Part shown: positions 42,873 to 51,779 of the stretch, in pieces
Layout of the letters: every line of letters begins with the position of its first letter
How positions within the stretch are numbered: position 1 is the first letter of the stretch
Origin: Methylobacterium sp. Leaf117
GTDB taxonomy: Bacteria; Pseudomonadota; Alphaproteobacteria; Rhizobiales; Beijerinckiaceae
Reading direction: 5' to 3'
Length of the DNA stretch: 64,000 bases
NCBI RefSeq assembly: GCF_001422985.1
Contig: NZ_LMNL01000001.1
Coordinates: forward strand, 186,720 to 250,719
Notes under the pieces: generated by a model
Seen by the model: the letters and a program-made list of their open reading frames with translations, nothing else
The model's database searches: none
Told to the model about the DNA's origin: nothing
Made by a program: the position numbers and the translations under genes

Positions 42873-44426
42873 CTACTTCTTCTTCCCGAACGGGAAGCCG
42901 CCAAGGCCCGGAAGCCCCTTCGGCCCGCCGAGGCCTGGCAGGCCCGGCATCTTGCCCCCGAGGCCCGGAGGCATGGGGGGGAGCTTGCCGCCGAGCTGCT
43001 TCTGCATGTCGGCGATCATCTCCGGCGTGGGCTCCGCCATGCCGGGGGGCAGGCCGGGCATACCGCCCATTCCACCGCCGCCGCCCATGCCGAACATCGA
43101 GCCCAGCGCCTGGCCGATGCCGCGCTTGCCCGAGCCCATCGCCTTCATCATGTCGGCCATGGTCCGGTGCATCTTGAGGAGCTTGTTCAGCTCCTCCACC
43201 TTCGTCCCCGAACCCGCCGCGATGCGCTTCTTGCGGGAATTCTTGAGGAGGTCGGGATTCTTGCGCTCCTGCGCGGTCATCGACGAGATGATGGCCCGCT
43301 GGCGCTTGAACATGTTCTCGTCGAGGTTGGCGCTCTCGACCTGCTTCTTCATCTGGCCCATGCCCGGAAGCATGCCCATCAGGCCGCCGATGCCGCCCAT
43401 CTTCTCCATCTGGACGAGCTGCATCGACAGGTCGTCGAGGTCGAACTTGCCCTTGCGCATCTTCTCCGCGGTGCGGAGCGCCTGCTCGTGGTCGATGGTC
43501 TCGGCCGCCTTCTCGACCAGCGAGACGATGTCGCCCATGCCGAGGATGCGGTTGGCGACGCGGGAGGGATGGAATTCCTCCAGGGCGTCGACCTTCTCGC
43601 CGGTGCCGACGAGCTTGATCGGCTTGCCGGTGACGGCGCGCATCGACAGGGCCGCGCCGCCGCGCGAATCGCCGTCCATGCGGGTCAGCACGATGCCGGT
43701 GACGCCGAGGCGCTCGTCGAAGGCGCGGGCGGTGTTGACCGCGTCCTGGCCGGTGAGCGCGTCGGCGACCAGCAGCACCTCGTGCGGGTTGGTGGCGGCC
43801 TTGACCTCGGCCGCCTCCGCCATCAGCGCCTCGTCGAGGGTGATGCGGCCGGCGGTGTCGAGCATCACCACGTCGAAGCCGCCGAGGCGGGCGGCGTCCA
43901 TGGCGCGCTTGGCGATCTGCACGGCCGACTGGCCGGCGACGATCGGCAGGCTCTCGACCTCGACCTGCTTGGCCAGGATCGCCAGCTGCTCCATGGCAGC
44001 CGGGCGACGGGTGTCGAGCGAGGCGAGCAGAACCTTGCGCTTGTCGCGGGCGACGAGGCGGCGGGCGATCTTGGCCGTGGTGGTGGTCTTGCCCGAGCCC
44101 TGCAGGCCGACCATCAGGATGGCGACGGGGGCGGGGGCGTTGAGATCGATGATGCCGGCTTCCGAGCCCAGCATCGCCACAAGCTCGTCGTTGACGATCT
44201 TGACGACCATCTGGCCGGGCGTGACCGACTTCAGCACGACGGCGCCGACGGCCTTCTCGCGCACCTTCTCGGTGAAGCCGCGCACCACCTCGAGGGCGAC
44301 GTCGGCCTCCAGCAAGGCGCGGCGGACCTCACGCAAAGCCGCGGTGACGTCGGCTTCGGTGAGGGCGCCGCGGCGCGTCAGGCCGGAGAGAATTCCGGAG
44401 AGGCGATCGGACAGGCCTTCGAACAT
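42873..44426 (-). CDS. ffh: Signal recognition particle protein Ffh
   Basis: SRP54 GTPase that, with 4.5S RNA, targets nascent membrane proteins to FtsY and the translocon. The 517-residue protein has the N domain (FEGLSDRLSGILSGLTRRGAL), the G domain with VGLQGSGKTTTTAKIARRL, DTRRPAAMEQL, LDTAGR, LTRMDGDSRGGAALS and GTGEKVDALEEF, then the Met-rich M domain (about 325-440). The C-terminal 70 residues are a Gly/Met/Pro-rich tail, longer than in E. coli. The RNA gene ffs was not seen nearby. rpsP follows 114 bp downstream. Confidence 0.97.
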   Translation of the reverse strand: MFEGLSDRLSGILSGLTRRGALTEADVTAALREVRRALLEADVALEVVRGFTEKVREKAVGAVVLKSVTPGQMVVKIVNDELVAMLGSEAGIIDLNAPAPVAILMVGLQGSGKTTTTAKIARRLVARDKRKVLLASLDTRRPAAMEQLAILAKQVEVESLPIVAGQSAVQIAKRAMDAARLGGFDVVMLDTAGRITLDEALMAEAAEVKAATNPHEVLLVADALTGQDAVNTARAFDERLGVTGIVLTRMDGDSRGGAALSMRAVTGKPIKLVGTGEKVDALEEFHPSRVANRILGMGDIVSLVEKAAETIDHEQALRTAEKMRKGKFDLDDLSMQLVQMEKMGGIGGLMGMLPGMGQMKKQVESANLDENMFKRQRAIISSMTAQERKNPDLLKNSRKKRIAAGSGTKVEELNKLLKMHRTMADMMKAMGSGKRGIGQALGSMFGMGGGGGMGGMPGLPPGMAEPTPEMIADMQKQLGGKLPPMPPGLGGKMPGLPGLGGPKGLPGLGGFPFGKKK

Positions 44427-44470
44427 GCGTCAGGCTCCCTGAACCGGCATCGTCTGCATCGTCGGAGCGA

Positions 44471-44695
44471 TCACTGGTTGACGCCCGCGCTCTCGGCCCG
44501 CCGCGCCTGCAGCGCATCCTCGAAGCCGCGGATCGCCTTGGCGAACTTGTCGCGGCATTCCGGATTGCAGAAGCCCACCACGGCGCCGTTGTAGAGGGTG
44601 AGCGAATCCGCCGCGATCGGCTTGCCCGACCACGGGCAGGTGTCGTTCACCGCATCCTCGATGCGCAGGGGCGTCTTCGCGGGGGCGTTGGGCAT
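44471..44695 (-). CDS. Small YHS-like Cys protein
   Basis: 74 residues from ATG 44695 (MPNAPAKTPLRIEDAVNDT); the open frame extends to 44830 but without conservation or ribosome site. The core CPWSGKPIAADSLTLYNGAV with FCNPECRDKFAKAI resembles the YHS metal-binding pattern (CPVTG...YFC..CKDKF): one Cys, then a Cys-x3-Cys. It also loosely recalls YacG, but the second Cys of the first knuckle is absent. A role in metal binding is inference. Located 44 bp upstream of ffh on the same strand and possibly co-transcribed. Confidence 0.75.
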   Translation of the reverse strand: MPNAPAKTPLRIEDAVNDTCPWSGKPIAADSLTLYNGAVVGFCNPECRDKFAKAIRGFEDALQARRAESAGVNQ

Positions 44696-44975
44696 CGGAA
44701 CTCGACGACGACGTGTGAACCGGAACCGACGCCCTGTTCTCCAACGCGAAACCCGCCCGAGGGCGCATCGCGCTGTCGGGCGTTGACCTCCGGCCTCACA
44801 GGGCCGGTCGGCGTTCGTGTTGACGATCAAACCGTCGCATGAATGCGAAGGCGGTTAATCCGATGAGGGGGTGAAGTCAAGTTTTGCGCCTGCTCGGCGA
44901 TCCGCCGCCCGCCAAGCCTCATACTCAGTTGTTCGGGACGACCCGGCTATGCGTTTGCCTTGAGCCATCAGGACG

Positions 44976-45080
44976 ATGAGAACGTCGATGGACGCCCACA
45001 CCCTGACCCTGCTGCTGTTCCCCTGCGGCGCTCGCGCACTGGGTCTGTGGCCCCTGTGGCTGGCCCGTCGCGTGCCTTGA
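44976..45080 (+). CDS. Possible 34-residue hydrophobic mini-protein
   Basis: Within the 400-bp spacer 44696-45095 an open frame from ATG 44976 to TGA 45080 (or from ATG 44988) encodes MRTSMDAHTLTLLLFPCGAR and ends ALGLWPLWLARRVP. It has one hydrophobic segment, strongly GC-biased third codon positions like real genes here, and AGGA shortly upstream, although closely spaced. It is opposite in strand to its neighbours. The rest of the spacer shows nothing recognisable. Weak call; could be chance. Confidence 0.25.
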   Translation: MRTSMDAHTLTLLLFPCGARALGLWPLWLARRVP

Positions 45081-45095
45081 GCCGGGCCGAGCCGC

Positions 45096-46178
45096 CTACG
45101 ACGGCGCCGTCGGGAGACCCGGGAGGGCGGTGAGCGACGGGTCCGAAAACGCCATCGCCTTGAACAGGCTGCCCATGCCGCGCCGGGAGGGGTCGGTCAG
45201 GCGGGCCACCGCTGCCGTGATCGCATCGCGCTGGGCCGGGCTGGCGTCGCGGCCGAGGCGTTCGGCGCGCTCGCGCAGGCCCAGGGCGGCGAGAACGTCG
45301 CGCTGGTCGGCCGGGCCGTGCAGGGTCGCGCCCTCGGCGCGGGCGGCGCGGCCCAGGGCAGAAAAGTCCACATGGGTGGTCAGGTCGGCCTCGCCGGGCG
45401 TGGCGAGGGGCGGCACGAAACCGTGGCCGCGCATCGCCTGGAGCGAATCGCCGAACCCGGGCCGGACATGGCCGTAATCGATGATCAGGGCCGCGCCCCG
45501 GTCGGCGACGAGGCGACGGGCGAGGCTGCGCACGATCTCGAGGGCGGCGCTCGGCAGGGTCATCAGCACCCCGTCCGGACCGGTGGCGTTGATGCGGGTG
45601 TCGGGCTCGGCAGCGAGGCCGAAGGCGAGGGCAATCCCGTCCGGGGCGAGGCCCACGAGGCGCTCGAACCAGCCGCGCGCGGTGCGCTGGAACTGGCGCA
45701 CGGGGAGCGCGTCGAAGAACTCGTTGGCGATGACGAGGGTCGGCGCGCGCGGGAGGGTATCGATGCTGTCGTGCCAGGTCGGCGCGGCGGCCGCGAGGCG
45801 TGTCGCCTGGGCTTCGCGCAGGACCGGGCTGGTCTCGACGAGGTGCAGGGCGGGGCGGAGTGTCGGGGCGGCGCGTGACAAGGCTCGGAGCGCGTCCTGC
45901 ATCAGGGTGCCGCGCCCGGGGCCGAGTTCCACCAAAGCGAGATCGGGCGGTGCGCCCATCGCGCCCCAGGTCGCCGCGATCCAGATGCCGATCAATTCGC
46001 CGAACATCTGGCTGATCTCGGGGGCGGTGATGAAGTCGCCGCTGGCGCCGAGCGGGTCGCGGGTGCGGTAATAGCCGTAGACCGGATGGCCGAGGCAGAG
46101 GGTCATGTAGCGGTCGAGCCCGATCGGACCCGAGGCCAGGATCTCGTCGCGAATCGCGGCGAAGAGCGGACTCGTCAC
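45096..46178 (-). CDS. SAM-dependent methyltransferase, MidA/NDUFAF7 family
   Basis: 360 residues from GTG 46178, which overlaps the lgt stop (GTGA); the same frame stays open far upstream but only as a shadow of lgt and the chemoreceptor gene. It starts SPLFAAIRDEILASGPIGLD and has YMTLCLGHPVYGYYRTRDPLG, GDFITAPEISQMFGELIGIW, motif I LVELGPGRGTLMQDALRAL, and IANEFFDALPVRQF. The mitochondrial member NDUFAF7 dimethylates an Arg of a complex I subunit; the bacterial role is thought to be similar but is not proven. Coupled to lgt. Confidence 0.92.
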   Translation of the reverse strand: MTSPLFAAIRDEILASGPIGLDRYMTLCLGHPVYGYYRTRDPLGASGDFITAPEISQMFGELIGIWIAATWGAMGAPPDLALVELGPGRGTLMQDALRALSRAAPTLRPALHLVETSPVLREAQATRLAAAAPTWHDSIDTLPRAPTLVIANEFFDALPVRQFQRTARGWFERLVGLAPDGIALAFGLAAEPDTRINATGPDGVLMTLPSAALEIVRSLARRLVADRGAALIIDYGHVRPGFGDSLQAMRGHGFVPPLATPGEADLTTHVDFSALGRAARAEGATLHGPADQRDVLAALGLRERAERLGRDASPAQRDAITAAVARLTDPSRRGMGSLFKAMAFSDPSLTALPGLPTAPS

Positions 46179-47092
46179 GCCGCGTCGGCCTTCGCCGGAT
46201 TGGCGGCGCTGGCGGTGCTCGCGGGGGGCAGGTCCTCCACCGCGACACGCGGGCGGGTGGTGCCGCGCAGCGCCATCACGATGGCGGCGAGCCCGACGAG
46301 CGCCATGGGGACACACAGCACCATCCCCATGGTGATGCCGCCGGTGGACCAGTTCTCGGTGCCGAACAGGTAGCCGAGCTGGCGGTCCGGCTCGCGGAAG
46401 AACTCGCAGAAGGTCCGGGCCAGGGCATAGCCGAGGACGAAGATGCCGCCCATCAGGCCGGGCTTGCGGAAGCCGTAGGCGCGCACCGCCAGCGCCATCA
46501 CGACGAACATCAGGGCGCCCTCGGTGGCGGCCTCGTAGAGCTGGCTCGGATGCCGGGGCAGGGGGCCGCCGGAGGGAAACACCACCGCGTAGGCGAAGTC
46601 CGGGGCGATGCGCCCCCACAATTCGCCGTTCACGAAATTGGCGATGCGGCCGAAGAACAGCCCGATCGGCACCACCACGCCGGCGATGTCGAGGAAGGTG
46701 AAGGGCTGGAGCTTGCGGGCACGGGCGAACAGCAGCATCGCCAGAACGGCGCCGAGGAAACCGCCGTGGAAGGACATGCCGCCGTTGCGGATGGCCAGGA
46801 TCTCGATGGGGTCGGAGAGGTAGAGCGGCAGGTTGTAGAACAGCACGTAGCCGATGCGCCCGCCGAGCACGACGCCGAGCGCCACCCAGACGATGAGATC
46901 GTCGATGTCGGTGAGGGTCGGGCGCCGCACCACGCCCCAGTAGCGGTCCGCCGCCACCAGCCGACGGGCGTAGTACCAGCCGCCGAGCAGGCCTACGATG
47001 TAGGCCAGCGCGTACCACTTGATGGTGATCGGCCCGATCGCCACCGCTACGGGATCGATGGCGGGGAAGGGCAGGGCGAGGAGCGGCGGCAT
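46175..47092 (-). CDS. lgt: Prolipoprotein diacylglyceryl transferase
   Basis: Inner-membrane enzyme that moves diacylglycerol from phosphatidylglycerol to the lipobox Cys of prolipoproteins. The 305-residue protein has about seven helices, the essential His in GGMSFHGGFLGAVLA, and the signature GLFFGRIANFVNGELWGR, then HPSQLYEAATEG and the FCEFFREPDRQLGYLFG segment. ATG 47092. Co-translated with the MidA-like methyltransferase, an arrangement seen in many alphaproteobacteria. Confidence 0.97.
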   Translation of the reverse strand: MPPLLALPFPAIDPVAVAIGPITIKWYALAYIVGLLGGWYYARRLVAADRYWGVVRRPTLTDIDDLIVWVALGVVLGGRIGYVLFYNLPLYLSDPIEILAIRNGGMSFHGGFLGAVLAMLLFARARKLQPFTFLDIAGVVVPIGLFFGRIANFVNGELWGRIAPDFAYAVVFPSGGPLPRHPSQLYEAATEGALMFVVMALAVRAYGFRKPGLMGGIFVLGYALARTFCEFFREPDRQLGYLFGTENWSTGGITMGMVLCVPMALVGLAAIVMALRGTTRPRVAVEDLPPASTASAANPAKADAA

Positions 47093-47173
47093 GGCGAGGC
47101 GTCCCGGTTGACCCGGGGCATTGGAGCCAAGCCCGCCGGGGGGTCAAGGCCGCTGAGGACATGGCTGACGAAG

Positions 47174-47200
47174 CAGGGCCGGCGAGCGCCGCCGGCCCTG
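47174..47200 (-). terminator. Terminator of the chemoreceptor gene
   Basis: An 11-bp perfect stem (CAGGGCCGGCG at 47174-47184 with CGCCGGCCCTG at 47190-47200) with an AGCGC loop lies 25 bases beyond the stop of the minus-strand chemoreceptor gene. No T-run follows; strong GC stem only. Confidence 0.6.
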
Positions 47201-47224
47201 GTCGCGTGGGGTCGGGCGCGCGCC

Positions 47225-49387
47225 TCAGGCGGCCCGCACGGTGGCGAGGAAGGTGCCGACCTCGGTGCGCAGGTGCTCGGACTGGCGCGACAGGTCCGCC
47301 GAGGCGCGCTGGACCTGGGCCGCCGTGGCGCCGGCCTCCGCCGCCGCATGCGCCACCGCCTCGATGTCCTGGCTCATCGCCCCGGTGCCGGCCGAGGCCT
47401 GGCCCATGTTGCGGACGATCTCCTGGGTGGTGACACCCTGCTCCTCGACCGCCGCCGCGATGCTGCTGGTGACGACGCTCATGCTCTCGATGCGGGTGAC
47501 GATGCTGCGGATCGCCCCGGTGGCGCCGGTGGTGGCGGAACGGATCGCCTCGACCTGCTCGGCGATCTCGGTGGTGGCGCGGCTGGTCTGCTCGGCGAGG
47601 TTCTTCACCTCCGAGGCGACCACGGCGAATCCGCGGCCCGCCTCGCCGGCCCGGGCCGCCTCGATGGTGGCGTTGAGCGCCAGGAGGTTGGTCTGGCTGG
47701 CGATCTGCGAGACGAGGCCGACCACGTCGCCGATCCGGGTCGCGGCCTCGGACAGGGTCTGCATGGTGGCGGCGGTGCGGCCCGCCTCCTCGACGGCCTG
47801 ACCCGACATGGCGGAGGCCTGCTCCACCTGCCGGCCGATCTCGCCGACCGTGGCGCCGAGTTCCTCGGCCGCCACCGCCACCGCGTTGACGTTGCCGGCG
47901 GTCTCCTGCGCGGTCGCCGCGACCGAGCTGGAGCGACGGGCGGTGCCGGCCACCGCCTCGGTCATGCCCGAGGCCGCGCCCTGGAGGTCGGACGAAGCCT
48001 GCGAAACGGTGCCGACGATGCCGCCGACGGAGTGCTCGAACCGGTCGGCGAGGTCGCGCAGCAGGGCGCGGCGCTCGGTCTCCTGGCGCAGGCGTGCCGC
48101 CTCGGTGGTCTGGAGCTGCTGGGCGGCTTCTTCCAGGGAGATGTCCCGGATGGTGACGACCGCGCGGGCGATGTCGCCGATCTCGTCGGCGCGGCGGCTG
48201 CCCGGCACCTCGGCCAGGGTCTCGCGGCGGGCAAGCGCCTGCAGAGCGCGGGTCAGGGCGCCAAGGGGACCGACGATGGTGCGGGCGAACAGCAGGCCGA
48301 GGATCGCCGTCACGGCCAGCACCGCCAGGGCCGTGAAGGCCAGCGCCCGGGTCAGGGTTCCGACCGCCGCCAGCGTCTCGTCCTCGGATTGCTCGGCCAG
48401 GATGGTCCACGGTGCGCCGAGCACCGAGACCTTGGCGGTGGCGACCATGCGGCGCCCGGCGCCGTCCTGGTAGGTGAAGGGGCGCCCGCTCGCCAGGGCA
48501 TCCTTGTCGAGGCCCAGGGTCGTCACGGGTGTGCCGGCGGTCACGGGCTTGCCGGAGTTGGCCGTGAGCGGCGGGTCGCTGCGCAGGGCGCCGTCGCCGC
48601 CCACCGCCATGACCTGACCGGTCTCGCCGAGGCCGCCGCGATCCGCGAGGGTGCGGTCGAACAGGGCCGGCGTCAGGCGCATCACCACGAAGCCGATCCG
48701 GGCCGAGTCCTGGCCGGTCCCCATGGCGACGTTGGCGCGGCGCGCGATGGCGCGGCCGATGAAGGCCGACGGCACGGCATCGGCCGAGTAGGCGCCGTAA
48801 TCCTCGTAGAGGGTCGCGTCGGAACCGGAAGCCTTCAGGCGCTCCACCAGACGGACGAGGCCGGTGCCGGCCAGATCGGGTTCGGCAAGGGCGCGTCCGA
48901 AGTCCTTGCCCTTGGTCGTGGTGTAGACGATGCGGCCGTCCTCGGAGACGAAGACGAGGTCGGCATAGCCCGGCCGCTCCAGGATCTTGCGGGCGACCTC
49001 CTGGACCTTGGCGTGGCGACGTCCGTACATCGTGCCGGCCGCCTCGGCGCCGAGGCGGGCTTCCAGCGTCGCGCCCTCGGTGTAGGTGCGGACGAGACCG
49101 GCGAAATCGGCCTTGACCGGATCGAGGGCTTCAACGAGGTCGCCGAAATTGCCGCCCACCTGCGGGTTGCCCGCGATGGTGACGAGGTCGCCGCCGACCC
49201 GCTCGGCCACCAGCTCGATTCCCGCCTTGCGGGCCGAGGCGGCGAATTGCAGGCGCTCCTGGGCAGCATCCACCAGCCCGGCGCGGGCGCTGTACCAGCT
49301 CAGCCCGCCCATCACGGTGGCGCTGACGAGGGCGAGCCCGACCGTGATTGCGGGAAGGCGGAAGTTCAGACTGGAGAGACGAGGCAT
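47225..49387 (-). CDS. Methyl-accepting chemotaxis protein
   Basis: Transmembrane chemoreceptor, 720 residues. Helix 1 at about 12-30 ([19 protein letters not shown]), a periplasmic double-Cache-like ligand domain (about 31-340), helix 2 ([20 protein letters not shown]), a HAMP domain (about 366-420) and the cytoplasmic four-helix bundle whose hairpin tip carries [20 protein letters not shown] and [20 protein letters not shown]. No C-terminal CheR/CheB tether pentapeptide is seen. The gene stands alone; no che genes are nearby. Ligand unknown. Confidence 0.95.
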   Translation of the reverse strand: MPRLSSLNFRLPAITVGLALVSATVMGGLSWYSARAGLVDAAQERLQFAASARKAGIELVAERVGGDLVTIAGNPQVGGNFGDLVEALDPVKADFAGLVRTYTEGATLEARLGAEAAGTMYGRRHAKVQEVARKILERPGYADLVFVSEDGRIVYTTTKGKDFGRALAEPDLAGTGLVRLVERLKASGSDATLYEDYGAYSADAVPSAFIGRAIARRANVAMGTGQDSARIGFVVMRLTPALFDRTLADRGGLGETGQVMAVGGDGALRSDPPLTANSGKPVTAGTPVTTLGLDKDALASGRPFTYQDGAGRRMVATAKVSVLGAPWTILAEQSEDETLAAVGTLTRALAFTALAVLAVTAILGLLFARTIVGPLGALTRALQALARRETLAEVPGSRRADEIGDIARAVVTIRDISLEEAAQQLQTTEAARLRQETERRALLRDLADRFEHSVGGIVGTVSQASSDLQGAASGMTEAVAGTARRSSSVAATAQETAGNVNAVAVAAEELGATVGEIGRQVEQASAMSGQAVEEAGRTAATMQTLSEAATRIGDVVGLVSQIASQTNLLALNATIEAARAGEAGRGFAVVASEVKNLAEQTSRATTEIAEQVEAIRSATTGATGAIRSIVTRIESMSVVTSSIAAAVEEQGVTTQEIVRNMGQASAGTGAMSQDIEAVAHAAAEAGATAAQVQRASADLSRQSEHLRTEVGTFLATVRAA

Positions 49388-49600
49388 CGAAGGGCACCGA
49401 TCGGGAAATGCGAAGCCCGATCATGCAACCAAATACTGAAGAATTAGGTTTCAGCCCGTCCGTCGCTCGGCAGCCCAGGCAGAGACTGCCGGTTACGCTC
49501 CGCCGATGCGGCATCAATTGTTGCGTTTCGGCCAGCGACGCGGCGGAGACTCTGGTCGACCACACGCCAGCTCAAACCGGGCGGCCGAAACCCATCCGGC

Positions 49601-51154
49601 TCAGGCAGCTTCCCGGCCGGATGCTCCGCCGTCGTCGAGAAACATCCGGTAGGCCGGGTTGTCGGTCTCGTCGATGCACGGATAGTCCAGCTTCGCGATG
49701 GCGGCATCGAAGCGGGCGCGGTCCGCCGGCGGCACACCGATGCCGGCGAGCACGCGACCGTAATCGGCTCCGTGATTGCGGTAGTGGAACAGGCTGATGT
49801 CGAAGTCGTCGCCGAGCGCGTCGAGGAACTTCATCAGCGCGCCCGGGCGCTCCGGGAACTGGAAGCGGTAGAGCCGTTCGTGGGCGAGCCCGGTGGTCCG
49901 GCCGCCGACCATGTAGCGGATATGGACCTTGGCCATCTCGTTGTCGCTCATGTCGACGGTCCGGTAGCCGGCGGCGCGCAGCGATTCGATCAGGCCGTGC
50001 TTCTCCCGCGCGCCGCCGGCGAGATTGATGCCGACGAAGATCTGCGCATCGGTGCCGGTCGCGTAGCGGTAGTTGAACTCGGTGATCGCCCGCGGCCCGA
50101 GGGTCTGGATGAAGGCGCGGTACGCGCCCTGGCGCTCGGGGATGGTGACGCCGAGCAGGACCTCGCGCTCCTCGCCGATCTCGGCCCGCTCGGCGATGTG
50201 ACGCAGGCGGTCGAAGTTGAGGTTGGCGCCGCTGGAGATCGCCACCAGCGTGCCGGTCCCCGCCCCGGCGCCGTCCCCCTGGCGCGCGGCGTAGGCCTTG
50301 GCGCCGGCCAGCGCCAGGGCGCCCGAGGGCTCCGAGATGGCGCGGGTGTCGTCGAAGATGTCCTTGACCGCTGCGCACATCGCATCGGTGTCGACGGTGA
50401 TGACCTCGTCGAGGAACTCGGCGCAGAGCCGGAAGGTCTCGGCTCCGGCCTCGCGCACGGCGACGCCGTCGGCGAACAGGCCGACGGTGGGCAGCACCAC
50501 CCGTTTCCCGGCCGCCAGGGCGGCCGCCATGCAGGCCGCATCGTCCGGCTCGACGCCGATGACCTTGGTCTCGGGCCGCAGATATTTCACGAAGATGGCG
50601 ATGCCCGCGGCGAGGCCGCCGCCGCCGACGGGCACGAAGATCGCCTCGATTGGACCGGAATGCTGGGTCAGGATCTCCATCCCGATGGTGCCCTGGCCGG
50701 CGATCACGTCGGGATCGTCGAAGGGGTGCAGGAAGGTCAGCCCGTCGCGCGCCTCCAGTTCGCGGGCATGGCCCAGCGCCTCGTCGAAGGCATCGCCGAA
50801 CAGGATGACCTCGGCGCCGCGCGCCCGGCACGCATCGACCTTGATCGCCGGAGTCGTGCGCGGCATCACGATGACGGCGCGGACGTTGAGCCGTGCGGCG
50901 GCGAGCGCCACGCCCTGCGCATGGTTGCCGGCCGAGGCGCAGACGACGCCCTTGGCCAGCAGCTCGGGCGACAGGCCCGACATCTTATTGTAGGCGCCGC
51001 GCAGCTTGAACGAGAAGACCGGCTGCAGGTCCTCGCGCTTCAGGAGCACCGGGCGGCCCAGGCGCGCCGACATGCGCGGCATCGGGTCGAGCGGACTCTC
51101 GATAGCGACGTCGTAGACGCGGGCGGTGAGGATCTTGCGGATGTAGTCGGTCAA
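49601..51154 (-). CDS. ilvA: Biosynthetic threonine ammonia-lyase with two ACT-like domains
   Basis: PLP enzyme that deaminates threonine to 2-oxobutyrate, the first step to isoleucine. The 517-residue protein has the PLP Lys in VFSFKLRGAYNKMSGL (about residue 52), SAGNHAQGVALAA, the phosphate-binding VGGGGLAAGIAIF, and SSGANLNFDRLRH, then two C-terminal regulatory repeats: VLLGVTIPERQGAYRAFIQT and YRFQFPERPGALMKFLDALG. That is the long, allosteric (isoleucine-inhibited) form. A tandem repeat array lies 77 bases upstream of the start. The 213-bp gap after its stop holds nothing clear. Confidence 0.96.
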   Translation of the reverse strand: MTDYIRKILTARVYDVAIESPLDPMPRMSARLGRPVLLKREDLQPVFSFKLRGAYNKMSGLSPELLAKGVVCASAGNHAQGVALAAARLNVRAVIVMPRTTPAIKVDACRARGAEVILFGDAFDEALGHARELEARDGLTFLHPFDDPDVIAGQGTIGMEILTQHSGPIEAIFVPVGGGGLAAGIAIFVKYLRPETKVIGVEPDDAACMAAALAAGKRVVLPTVGLFADGVAVREAGAETFRLCAEFLDEVITVDTDAMCAAVKDIFDDTRAISEPSGALALAGAKAYAARQGDGAGAGTGTLVAISSGANLNFDRLRHIAERAEIGEEREVLLGVTIPERQGAYRAFIQTLGPRAITEFNYRYATGTDAQIFVGINLAGGAREKHGLIESLRAAGYRTVDMSDNEMAKVHIRYMVGGRTTGLAHERLYRFQFPERPGALMKFLDALGDDFDISLFHYRNHGADYGRVLAGIGVPPADRARFDAAIAKLDYPCIDETDNPAYRMFLDDGGASGREAA

Positions 51155-51230
51155 GGAGACACGGGCTCCGGCGAGGCGGCGATGCGGAAGACGGATGCCC
51201 GCACATAGGCGCTCGGCGCGCCAGAAGCGA

Positions 51231-51349
51231 GCGAGGTCCTGTCGCGGGCGAGGTCCTGTCGCGGGCGAGGTCCTGTCGCGGGCGAGGTTCTGTCCTGGGC
51301 GAGGTTCTGTCCTGGGCGAGGTTCTGTCTTGGGCGAGGTTCTGTCGCGG
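51231..51349. repeat. 17-bp minisatellite, seven copies
   Basis: Seven uninterrupted 17-bp units begin at 51231, 51248, 51265, 51282, 51299, 51316 and 51333. The first three are GCGAGGTCCTGTCGCGG; units four and five GCGAGGTTCTGTCCTGG; six ends CTTGG; seven combines the TT variant with a CGCGG end. The array is between the dgkA stop and the ilvA start, both minus-strand, so it falls in the ilvA leader/promoter zone. The rest of this 267-bp spacer shows nothing else. Copy number is likely to vary between strains. Confidence 0.97.
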
Positions 51350-51421
51350 GAGCCGCCGCGCGATGGCGACGACGCCGTCCGTCGCGGGTTCGGGGCGAGG
51401 GCGTCGCCTTGTGATGCGGCG

Positions 51422-51778
51422 TCAGGGGTGGTCTGACAGGCGCTCGACCAGGGCGGCGATCCAGATCAGCGCGGCGATGCCCTGGGCCGAGAAGGTCCCG
51501 GCCGAGGCGAGATCCTTGACGATGCCGATCTTGGGATGGTGCCCGGGATGGAGGTGGTCGCAGAGCTTCTCGATCGCGGTGTTGAGGAACTCGGCGGCCA
51601 GCATCAGCAGCAGGCTCGCCAGCAGGGCGACCCGGACCCAGAGCGTGGAGCCGAGCAGCAGCCCCAGCGGCACCCCGAGGACCAGCAGCACGAGTTCGAG
51701 GCGCACGGCTCGCTCGGTGCGGGCGCCGTGCACGAGGCCGCGCCAGGAATTGAGGAAGGCGAGATAGAGGGCGTGCAT
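51422..51778 (-). CDS. dgkA: Diacylglycerol kinase
   Basis: Small trimeric membrane kinase that returns diacylglycerol to phosphatidic acid. The 118-residue protein has AFLNSWRGLVHGARTERAVR at the N-terminus, three hydrophobic helices, and the catalytic segment LAAEFLNTAIEKLCDHLHPG with the conserved Glu, Asn and Asp. Near-standard length of about 120. It begins one base after the AbrB stop, so the two are probably co-transcribed. Confidence 0.95.
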   Translation of the reverse strand: MHALYLAFLNSWRGLVHGARTERAVRLELVLLVLGVPLGLLLGSTLWVRVALLASLLLMLAAEFLNTAIEKLCDHLHPGHHPKIGIVKDLASAGTFSAQGIAALIWIAALVERLSDHP

Positions 51779-51779
51779 C

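Noticed and set aside
46179-48410. Long upstream extension of the MidA-like reading frame
   Set aside because: It only overlaps lgt and the chemoreceptor gene in another frame; the conserved domain begins at GTG 46178.
46550-49447. 965-codon plus-strand frame
   Set aside because: Antisense to lgt and the chemoreceptor gene, both certain; Gly/Arg/His-rich and without domains.
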